Source: Duganella sp. BJB480 (GTDB lineage: Bacteria; Pseudomonadota; Gammaproteobacteria; Burkholderiales; Burkholderiaceae_D). From it: a stretch of DNA of 64,000 nt. The position numbers and the translations under genes were made by a program. Shown here in pieces: positions 57,773 through 64,000 of the stretch. The notes below the pieces were generated by a model that made no database searches, was not told the DNA's origin, and saw only the letters and a list, made by a program, of their open reading frames with translations. The stretch spans positions 178,584-242,583 of the forward strand of contig QVIN01000010.1 in assembly GCA_003416985.1 (NCBI GenBank), read 5' to 3'. Position 1 is the first letter of the stretch. Every line of letters starts with the position of its first letter.

Positions 57773-58486
57773 ATGAAAAAACTGATTTCGATGCTGGCCG
57801 TATCGGCTGCATTCGCTGGCTCGGCTATTGCACAAACCGCGCCTACCGCTCCTCCGTATGCGCCTGTCACCCAGGACATCAAGGCGGCAACCCCTAAGAG
57901 CGCTTATGTGCAAGACGCGCGCGGCGTGATCGCCCGTGACCCGTTCGGCCTGTGCTGGCGCACCGGCTACTGGACCCCGGCCGATGCCGTTCCAGGTTGC
58001 GACGCGCCACTGTGCGTTGAGCCAGAGAAACTGGTTGACGGCAAATGCGTCGCTCCGGCAGCGCCTATGGCACCGGCTCCAGTAGCCCCTGCCCCGGCAC
58101 CGGCACCTAAGCCAGTCGTACCAGTGCCAACCGCACAAAAAGTCAGCTTCGCAGCCGACGCGTTCTTCGACTTCGACAAAGCCGTTCTGAAACCAGAAGG
58201 CAAGGCAAAACTGGACGACGTGACCTCGAAACTGGGTTCGATCAACCTGGAAGTCATCATCGCCGTCGGCCACACCGACTCCGTTGGTAGCGATGAATAC
58301 AACCAGAAGCTGTCGGTACGCCGCGCTGAAGCCGTCAAAGCCTACATCATCTCCAAAGGCGTTGAAGCCAACCGCGTGTACACCGAAGGCAAAGGCGAGA
58401 AACAGCCAGTTGCAGACAACAAAACTGCAGAAGGCCGCGCCAAGAACCGTCGCGTAGAAATCGAAGTAGTCGGCACCAGCAAGTAA
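57773..58486 (+). CDS. OmpA family outer-membrane protein (peptidoglycan-associating)
   Basis: A 237-residue protein. Signal peptide MKKLISMLAVSAAFAGSAIA; residues about 40-80 contain DPFGLCWRTGYWTPADAVPG, typical of betaproteobacterial OmpA-like proteins; a Pro/Ala-rich linker (about 97-120) precedes the OmpA-like peptidoglycan-binding domain (SFAADAFFDFDKAVLKPEGK, VGHTDSVGSDEYNQKLSVRR). The N-terminal part is too short for a full eight-stranded barrel. GAAAGGA precedes ATG 57773. Codon use is strongly biased, suggesting high expression. A terminator follows. Confidence 0.9.
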   Translation: MKKLISMLAVSAAFAGSAIAQTAPTAPPYAPVTQDIKAATPKSAYVQDARGVIARDPFGLCWRTGYWTPADAVPGCDAPLCVEPEKLVDGKCVAPAAPMAPAPVAPAPAPAPKPVVPVPTAQKVSFAADAFFDFDKAVLKPEGKAKLDDVTSKLGSINLEVIIAVGHTDSVGSDEYNQKLSVRRAEAVKAYIISKGVEANRVYTEGKGEKQPVADNKTAEGRAKNRRVEIEVVGTSK

Positions 58487-58507
58487 TTGCTCGTTCGGCA
58501 GCTCGAA

Positions 58508-58531
58508 ACCCCGCTCCGGCGGGGTTTTTTT
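58508..58531 (+). terminator. Rho-independent terminator after ompA
   Basis: ACCCCGC (58508-58514), TCCG loop, GCGGGGT (58519-58525), then a run of seven T residues to 58531. Confidence 0.9.
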
Positions 58532-58586
58532 ACGTCTCCTGCTTTAGAATAGCGGGATTAGTCCCTTAGAGCTCAGAGCTGAACCG

Positions 58587-59282
58587 ATGAACGCCGATCC
58601 ATTAGAACTGCAAAAATTCTCCGACCTCGCCCATCGCTGGTGGGATCCGACCTCCGAATTCCGTCCGCTGCACGAGATCAACCCGCTGCGCCTGGAGTGG
58701 ATCAACGCGCGCGCGCCGCTGGCCGGCAAGAAGGTGATCGATATCGGCTGCGGCGGCGGCATCCTGAGCGAATCGATGGCGCGCAAGGGCGCCACCGTGA
58801 CCGGCATCGACCTGTCGGAAAAAGCGCTGAAGGTGGCCGACCTGCACAGCCTGGAGTCGGGCGTGGCGGTGCGCTACAAGCTGATCGCCGCCGAGGAAAT
58901 GGCGGCCCAGGAGCCGGGCCAGTTCGACGTCGTCACCTGCATGGAAATGCTGGAGCACGTGCCGGACCCGAGCGCCATCGTGCGCGCCGCCGCCACGCTG
59001 GTCAAGCCGGGCGGCCATGTGTTCTTCTCCACGCTCAACCGCAACCCCAAGGCCTACCTGTTCGCCATCCTGGGCGCCGAGTACCTGCTGCGCATGCTGC
59101 CCAAGGGCACCCACGACTACGACAAATTCATCACACCGGCCGAGCTGGCGCAATACGTGCGCAGCGCCGGCCTCGACGTGCAGGGCTTCAAGGGCATGGG
59201 CTACAACCCGCTGACCAAGATCTATTCCCTGAACGAAGACACCAGCGTCAACTACCTGGTCGCCACCACCCGTCCGCTGTAA
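58587..59282 (+). CDS. ubiG: Bifunctional 2-polyprenyl-6-hydroxyphenol/3-demethylubiquinol O-methyltransferase
   Basis: A 231-residue SAM-dependent methyltransferase for the two O-methylations of ubiquinone synthesis. [20 protein letters not shown] at the start, SAM motif [20 protein letters not shown], and [20 protein letters not shown] are UbiG hallmarks. It is followed 9 bases later by gph, the usual ubiG-gph pair. Confidence 0.94.
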   Translation: MNADPLELQKFSDLAHRWWDPTSEFRPLHEINPLRLEWINARAPLAGKKVIDIGCGGGILSESMARKGATVTGIDLSEKALKVADLHSLESGVAVRYKLIAAEEMAAQEPGQFDVVTCMEMLEHVPDPSAIVRAAATLVKPGGHVFFSTLNRNPKAYLFAILGAEYLLRMLPKGTHDYDKFITPAELAQYVRSAGLDVQGFKGMGYNPLTKIYSLNEDTSVNYLVATTRPL

Positions 59283-59291
59283 AGACTCTTT

Positions 59292-59984
59292 ATGACCCAG
59301 ATCAATCCTCCGCGCGCCATCCTGTTCGACCTCGACGGCACGCTGGCCGACACCGCCCCCGACCTGGCGGCCGCCGTCAACCTGCTGCGCACCGAACGCG
59401 GCCTGGAACCGACCGCCTACGAGCTGCTGCGCCCGACCGCCTCGGCCGGCGCGCGCGGCATGATCGGCGCGGCCTTCGGCCTGAAACCGGAGGACGAGGG
59501 CTTCATCCCGCTGCGCGACGGTTTCTTCGCCAACTACCAAGCGGCCATGGCGGTGCACAGCTCGCTGTTCCCCGGCATCGCCGAGCTGCTGGCCGGCATC
59601 GAGCAGGCCGGGCTGCAATGGGGCGTCGTCACCAACAAGCCGGCGCGCTTCACCGATCCGCTGCTGCCGCAGATCGGCCTGGGTCATGCGGCCTGCGTGG
59701 TCTCGGGCGACACCACGCCCCACGCCAAGCCGCACCCGGCGCCGCTGTTCGAGGCGGCCGCCCGCCTCGGCCTGGCGCCTGAGCAGTGCTGGTACGTGGG
59801 CGACGACCTGCGCGACATCCAGGCCGGCAAGGCGGCCGCCATGCCGACCATCGCCTGCGGCTGGGGTTACTGCGGCCCGGTCGAACCGCTGAGCTGGCAG
59901 GCCGACTATCTGTTTGATAGTCCTTCGCAACTATTGGTATTACTGCAAGAAACATTGTCCGGCAGATCCGAATTGGCCGCCTGA
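59292..59984 (+). CDS. gph: Phosphoglycolate phosphatase
   Basis: A 230-residue HAD-superfamily hydrolase. The nucleophile motif is ILFDLDGTLADTAPDLAAAV, motif II VVTNKPARF, and motif III/IV CWYVGDDLRDIQAGKAA. It removes 2-phosphoglycolate from DNA repair or other side reactions in characterised homologues. Its position behind ubiG is conserved. No clear terminator follows, only a weak 6-bp stem. Confidence 0.9.
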   Translation: MTQINPPRAILFDLDGTLADTAPDLAAAVNLLRTERGLEPTAYELLRPTASAGARGMIGAAFGLKPEDEGFIPLRDGFFANYQAAMAVHSSLFPGIAELLAGIEQAGLQWGVVTNKPARFTDPLLPQIGLGHAACVVSGDTTPHAKPHPAPLFEAAARLGLAPEQCWYVGDDLRDIQAGKAAAMPTIACGWGYCGPVEPLSWQADYLFDSPSQLLVLLQETLSGRSELAA

Positions 59985-60070
59985 AATTAGCGATTTTGCA
60001 TTTGATAACGCTAACTGTTGTATAGACGACCCAATGAAAACGCTACCATTTGAGCGAGCGCACTAAACGG

Positions 60071-60098
60071 TTGTTCAAGCAGTTTAACTACGTATAAT
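60071..60098 (+). promoter_or_regulatory. Predicted promoter of the tandem unknown-protein genes
   Basis: TTGTTC (60071-60076), 16-base spacer, TATAAT (60093-60098), about 105 bases before the ATG at 60203. The -10 is a perfect consensus. It implies that the following pair is transcribed separately from gph. Confidence 0.55.
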
Positions 60099-60202
60099 CG
60101 GCCTCCGACTGCGTAGTATTACTTATTTCCTGCAAGCCACAAACTCGCTGAACGGGAAGGGAGACAGTCACCACTATCTCAACTTTCCTTTTCAGGGGTT
60201 TT

Positions 60203-61210
60203 ATGACTTTTCCTGAGCTGGCTGCCCCGACTTCGCAGCCCTACTCCGAGCAATCCGGGCCGGGCGCGCCGCAAAGCTGGACGGTCGGCGTGGCCAACGC
60301 CAAATACCACTGGTACGACCTGGTGGCGGGCTTCCCGCCGGCGCCGGACATCCGCGATCCGATCGGCCGCTACCAGCGCCGCATGCAGTTCGAGCTGGAG
60401 GCGGCGTCGGCCCAGCGCCACCTGTTCTTCGCCGTGATCCGCCCGCGCGTGCGCTTCGACATCAAGGGCGCGGTGCAGTGGGGCTTCTTCTCGCTCAAGC
60501 TGACGCTGCCGCTGCTGATGGGCGCGGACGAGGCCAGGGAGAGCATCACCATCGAGCTCAAGGTGCCGTTCGCGGCCACCATGAAAAAGCCGACCGTGAC
60601 GCTGACGCCGAACTTCGTCACCCTGAACTGGGGCGGCCTGATCGAGGCATTCTCGGTCCACGACATCCTGCAAACCCACGCCCACGCCCTGAAGATCCCG
60701 AGCAAGGTGGTGTATGTCGGCCAGACCCGCGACGACGACGCGCGCCTGGGCAAGGGCCGCCTGCCGGCGCTGCAAAGGCTGCACGCGCAGCACAGCGAGC
60801 ATTTCGACACCCTGCTGCTGGTGCAGCAACTGGAGATCCAGGTCAGCTGCGCCGACGGCGATCCGGCCGACGCCGCGCACAACGCCGATCCGGTGGCGGC
60901 CGACGCGCTGCAGGAGACGCGCATGGAACTGATCGAGGCGGCACTGGTCAGCTACTTCGAGGGCGCCTCCGCGCGCAGCCGCACCGCCGAGCAGCGCACG
61001 CTGCGCGCCGCCCGCCTGGCCGCGCTGCAGGCCGAGCACAACCTGACGCAGTACACCATCGACCTGCATTACGAGGACGCCGGCCGCTACAACTACCTGT
61101 GCTCCGAACACGTGGCCAGCGCCCGCCAGCACCTGCTGAGCTGCTTCATCGCCGACGGCCAGGCCATGGTCGCCGCCATGCCTCCGTCGGCAAAACCCGG
61201 CAAAACCTGA
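60203..61210 (+). CDS. Uncharacterised protein with GIY-YIG-like core, tandem paralogue 1
   Basis: A 335-residue soluble protein I cannot assign. Residues about 25-165 form a conserved N-terminal region (KYHWYDLVAGFPPAPDIRDP, VQWGFFSLKLTLPLL, VTLNWGGLIEAFSVHDIL), predicted mostly beta, with no known domain recognised. Residues about 166-255 resemble a degenerate GIY-YIG nuclease: VVYVGQTRD (171-175 core), Arg181, and IEAALVSYFEG with Glu245 in the place of the metal-binding Glu; the first GIY motif is not evident. No signal peptide. An AGGGG site precedes ATG 60203. Similar throughout to the next gene. Confidence 0.65.
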   Translation: MTFPELAAPTSQPYSEQSGPGAPQSWTVGVANAKYHWYDLVAGFPPAPDIRDPIGRYQRRMQFELEAASAQRHLFFAVIRPRVRFDIKGAVQWGFFSLKLTLPLLMGADEARESITIELKVPFAATMKKPTVTLTPNFVTLNWGGLIEAFSVHDILQTHAHALKIPSKVVYVGQTRDDDARLGKGRLPALQRLHAQHSEHFDTLLLVQQLEIQVSCADGDPADAAHNADPVAADALQETRMELIEAALVSYFEGASARSRTAEQRTLRAARLAALQAEHNLTQYTIDLHYEDAGRYNYLCSEHVASARQHLLSCFIADGQAMVAAMPPSAKPGKT

Positions 61211-61363
61211 GGTGCGCCCGTTTGGCGGCCGCCACGTGCGTGCCGGCCGCCGTGGTGTTACATTGCGTGAAGATTGCGACTGCTATAGACTTGCCAGATG
61301 GAAATGTTCCAGGAAGCAGACTATACTGTGGAAAATACTTACATCGATCCAGGAGCGCAGGCC

Positions 61364-62473
61364 ATGACGAGCGATTTAATCGCTGAGGACGACTATCCAG
61401 ATCCGTCGCTGGATGAGTTGGGCGTAGGCGCCTTGTTCGCCGAAGCGCCGGAGCCGTTCCACGACCTGCTGGCCGCGCCGGCCGAGCAGATCGACGAGTT
61501 GCTGCCGCTGATGCCGCAACGTACCACCGCGCCCCAGACCTGGGTGGTGACGGTGGCCGACGCCAAATTCCACTGGTACGACCTGGTGGCCGGCTTCCCG
61601 GAAATCCCCGACATCCGCGACCCGGTCGGGCGCCATCTGCGCCGCATGCAGTTCGACCTGGAGGCGACGATGGAGAAACGGCTGATCTATTTCGCCGTCA
61701 ACCGTCCGCGCGTGCGCTTCGACCCGTCGCGCAGCACCAGCTGGGGCTTCTTCTCGCTCAAGCTGACGGTGCCCATCCTGGTGGGCGCCGAGGGCAAGCG
61801 CGACAGCATCACCATCGAGCTCGAAGTGCCGTTCGCGGCCACGCTGAAAAAACCCAGCGTGGTGGTCACCGACCGCTTCATCACGCTCAACTGGGGCGGC
61901 TTGATCGAGGCGCTGTCGATCCACGACGTGCTGCAGCAATACGAGAATACGCTGACCTTCCAGAGCAAGGTGCAGTATGTCGGCCAGACCAGGGACCCGC
62001 TCGGCCGCCTGGCGCGCGCGCGCCTGCCGGCGGTGCAGCGGGTCCACCAGAACAACAGCGAGGACAACGACATGCTGCTGCTGATCCAGCGCATGAACGT
62101 GGAAGTGATGTCCGACGACGGCGACCCGGCCGAGCTGCCGGCCAACGACAATCCGGTGGCGGCCGACGTGCTGCTGAAGGACCGCATCGACGCCGTCGAA
62201 TGCGCGCTGATACGCTACTTCGAAGGCCCGCAGATGCACGGCCGCAGCGACAAGGAAGCCGACATCCGCAAGCAGCGCGTGCGCCAGATCAAGGAGATCA
62301 ACAACCTGGAGAGCTTCCGCATCGACCTGCGGCTGGAAAATCCGGGCAAATACCATGACCTGTTTTCCGCCCACGCGGGCGTGTCGCGCAGCCACATCAT
62401 CGACTGCACCATCGCCGACGATGGCGAGGTGCTGGTCACCCGCGTGCCGGACAAGGTCAAGGCCAAGCCCTAG
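61364..62473 (+). CDS. Uncharacterised protein with GIY-YIG-like core, tandem paralogue 2
   Basis: A 369-residue paralogue of the preceding protein, with an extra acidic N-terminal segment of about 55 residues. ATG 61364 is chosen for the AGGAG ahead of it; ATG 61298 and 61304 have no such site. The shared blocks are KFHWYDLVAGFPEIPDIRDP, RPRVRFDPSRSTSWGFFSLK, LNWGGLIEALSIHDVL, VQYVGQTRDPLGRL (205-209 core, Arg215) and VECALIRYFEGP (Glu279). The GIY-YIG resemblance is inferred from this motif order and spacing only. The 153-base gap from paralogue 1 could hold its own promoter. Function unknown. Confidence 0.65.
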   Translation: MTSDLIAEDDYPDPSLDELGVGALFAEAPEPFHDLLAAPAEQIDELLPLMPQRTTAPQTWVVTVADAKFHWYDLVAGFPEIPDIRDPVGRHLRRMQFDLEATMEKRLIYFAVNRPRVRFDPSRSTSWGFFSLKLTVPILVGAEGKRDSITIELEVPFAATLKKPSVVVTDRFITLNWGGLIEALSIHDVLQQYENTLTFQSKVQYVGQTRDPLGRLARARLPAVQRVHQNNSEDNDMLLLIQRMNVEVMSDDGDPAELPANDNPVAADVLLKDRIDAVECALIRYFEGPQMHGRSDKEADIRKQRVRQIKEINNLESFRIDLRLENPGKYHDLFSAHAGVSRSHIIDCTIADDGEVLVTRVPDKVKAKP

Positions 62474-63741
62474 ACCGCGGCCAGCGCCTGTTCCAGGTCG
62501 GCCAGCAGATCGTCGCTGTGCTCGATGCCGATCGACAGCCGCACGGTGTCGACCGTCACGCCGGCCTTGGCCAGCTCCTCCTCGTTGAGCTGGCGGTGCG
62601 TGGTGGACGCAGGATGGCAGGCCAGCGACTTGGCGTCGCCGATGTTGACCAGGCGCGTGAACAATTTCAGCGCATCCTGGAAACGCGCCCCGCCCTGCAC
62701 GCCACCCTCGACGCCGAAGGTCAGCACGCCGGAAGGCCGTCCGCCCAGGTACTTCTTCGCCAGCGCGTGGTCGCGGTGATCCTCCAGGCCGGCATAGTTG
62801 ACCCACTTGACCTTGGCGTGGCCGCTGAGGAACTGCGCCACCTTGCGCGCATTCTCGGTGATGCGCTCCATGCGCAGCGCCAGCGTCTCTATCCCCTGCA
62901 GTATCAGGAAGGCGTTGAACGGCGAGATCGCCGCGCCGGTGTTGCGCAGCGGGACCACGCGCGCGCGGCCGATGTAGGCCGCCGCCCCCAGCGCCTCGGT
63001 GTAGACCACGCCGTGGTAGGACACGTCCGGCTCGTTGAGGCGCTTGAAGCGCTCTTTGTGCTCCGCCCACGGGAACTTGCCGGAATCGACGATGGCGCCG
63101 CCGATCGAATTGCCATGGCCGCCCAGGTACTTGGTCAGCGAATGCACGACGATGTCGGCGCCGTGCTCGATGGGGCGCAGCAGGTAGGGCGTGGCGACGG
63201 TGTTGTCGACGATCAGCGGCACGCCATGCTGGTGGGCGACGGCGGCGATGGCCTCGATGTCGGTGATGTTGCCGAGCGGGTTGCCGATCGACTCGATGAA
63301 CACGGCCTTGGTGCGCTCGTCGATCAGCGCCGCGAACGAGGACGGGTCGCGGGCGTCGGCGAAGCGGGTGGTGATGCCGAACTGCGGCAGCGTGTGGGCG
63401 AACAGGTTGTAGGTGCCGCCGTACAGCGTGGAGGCCGAGACGATGTTGTCGCCCGCCTCGGCGATGGTCTGGATCGCGTAGGTCACGGCCGCCTGCCCCG
63501 AGGCCAGCGCCAGCGCCGCCACCCCGCCCTCCAGCGCGGCCACGCGCTGCTCCAGCACGTCCTGGGTCGGGTTCATGATGCGGGTGTAGATGTTGCCGGG
63601 CACCTTGAGGTCGAACAGGTCGGCGCCGTGCTGGGTGTCGTCGAAGGCGTAGGCGACGGTCTGGTAGATCGGCACCGCCACCGCGCGCGTGGTGGGGTCG
63701 GGTTGATAGCCGCCGTGGACGGCGATGGTTTCCAGCTTCAT
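62470..63741 (-). CDS. metY: O-acetylhomoserine sulfhydrylase (MetY-type)
   Basis: A 423-residue PLP enzyme of the Cys/Met-metabolism family, making homocysteine from O-acetylhomoserine and sulfide. [20 protein letters not shown] at the N-terminus, [18 protein letters not shown], and the PLP lysine K204 in [18 protein letters not shown]. The length (about 425-435 for MetY versus about 390 for MetZ/MetB) and the GHGNSIGG block favour O-acetylhomoserine aminocarboxypropyltransferase. It converges on paralogue 2, overlapping it by 4 bases. The 169 bases upstream (63742-63910) show no gene. Confidence 0.92.
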   Translation of the reverse strand: MKLETIAVHGGYQPDPTTRAVAVPIYQTVAYAFDDTQHGADLFDLKVPGNIYTRIMNPTQDVLEQRVAALEGGVAALALASGQAAVTYAIQTIAEAGDNIVSASTLYGGTYNLFAHTLPQFGITTRFADARDPSSFAALIDERTKAVFIESIGNPLGNITDIEAIAAVAHQHGVPLIVDNTVATPYLLRPIEHGADIVVHSLTKYLGGHGNSIGGAIVDSGKFPWAEHKERFKRLNEPDVSYHGVVYTEALGAAAYIGRARVVPLRNTGAAISPFNAFLILQGIETLALRMERITENARKVAQFLSGHAKVKWVNYAGLEDHRDHALAKKYLGGRPSGVLTFGVEGGVQGGARFQDALKLFTRLVNIGDAKSLACHPASTTHRQLNEEELAKAGVTVDTVRLSIGIEHSDDLLADLEQALAAV

Positions 63742-63910
63742 GGGGTCTCCCGGTTAGCATTGCAAAATGAGCATCTTGCAGGATAGGAGGAGCGGGTCGC
63801 GCACACAAGGAATTTAATCTCACTAGCTTATGCAAAATGTCACAGAATAGGCGGCTGGCGCGTCTATGCCTGATGATCTTGCCCCCGTATAACCGGACAC
63901 AGCTTATCGC

Positions 63911-64000
63911 TTAGTTAGCGCCGCTTTCCTGAGCCCGGCGCGCCAGCTCCCTCCTGAACAAGCGAGGCGATTTTAACTTCAACGACGAGTGCGGATGAAC
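63911..64000 (-). CDS. C-terminal end of an unidentified gene (truncated by window edge)
   Basis: The minus strand is open from base 64000 to a TAA at 63911-63913 and encodes about 29 residues ending FRRELARRAQESGAN. The basic helical composition looks coding, but the piece is too short to identify. The rest lies beyond the window. Confidence 0.35.
   Translation of the reverse strand, partial: VHPHSSLKLKSPRLFRRELARRAQESGAN

Noticed and set aside
57559-57897. Short open frame spanning the ompA leader
   Set aside because: Overlaps the ompA start and signal peptide in another frame and has no ribosome-binding site.
59987-60014. TTAGCG/CGCTAA stem after gph as a terminator
   Set aside because: Only six base pairs with a 16-base loop and no T-tract.

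Overview
The window is GC-rich chromosomal DNA of a betaproteobacterium, most likely Oxalobacteraceae (the Massilia/Duganella/Janthinobacterium group). The basis is the long minus-strand block gyrA-DUF2059-serC-pheA-hisC-tyrA-aroA-cmk-rpsA-ihfB-lapA-lapB-ugd-rfaE1-comEA-like, an OmpA with the betaproteobacterial N-terminal region, a DUF4148 protein, PEP-CTERM proteins, and many chemotaxis and c-di-GMP genes. Species cannot be fixed from the sequence alone. I see no tRNA, rRNA, insertion sequence, prophage or CRISPR array.

Layout. 1-8.0 kb: the 3' part of an aldo/keto reductase, a small acidic protein, a DUF4148 secreted protein, then a complete tripartite efflux system (outer-membrane factor, MarR, FUSC permease, DUF1656, HlyD, LysR). 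8.0-14.3 kb: accessory genes, including a SnoaL-like protein, an SDR, three DNRLRE/PEP-CTERM surface proteins (two of them tandem duplicates), a DsbA-like protein missing its active-site half, a BtuF-like binding protein and a DODA-type dioxygenase. 14.2-25.9 kb: YlqF GTPase, OPT transporter, secreted beta-helix protein, deacetylase-family hydrolase, then a MoxR-DUF58-TgpA-MltB operon. 26-37.3 kb: a small HTH-like regulator with a long AT-rich leader, cysM, a cNMP-binding/thioredoxin-reductase-like fusion, two chemoreceptors, polysaccharide deacetylase plus MBL hydrolase, and an M28 peptidase. 37.3-41 kb: a multi-PAS GGDEF/EAL protein. 41.2-57.3 kb: the conserved minus-strand block, covering aromatic amino acid, serine and nucleotide synthesis, translation (S1), IHF, LPS-assembly control and sugar-nucleotide genes. 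57.7-64 kb: ompA, ubiG, gph, two tandem uncharacterised paralogues, metY and the end of one more gene.

The most unusual items are: (a) the tandem pair at 60.2-62.5 kb, a lineage-type protein family with a conserved N-terminal region of about 170 residues and a degenerate GIY-YIG-like core; (b) a decayed, internally deleted copy of the btuF 5' end lodged between the two duplicated PEP-CTERM genes, which records how the duplication happened; (c) the DsbA remnant joined to a signal peptide; (d) several strong palindromes in promoter-proximal positions; and (e) a probable frameshift at the N-terminus of the PAS-GGDEF-EAL protein.
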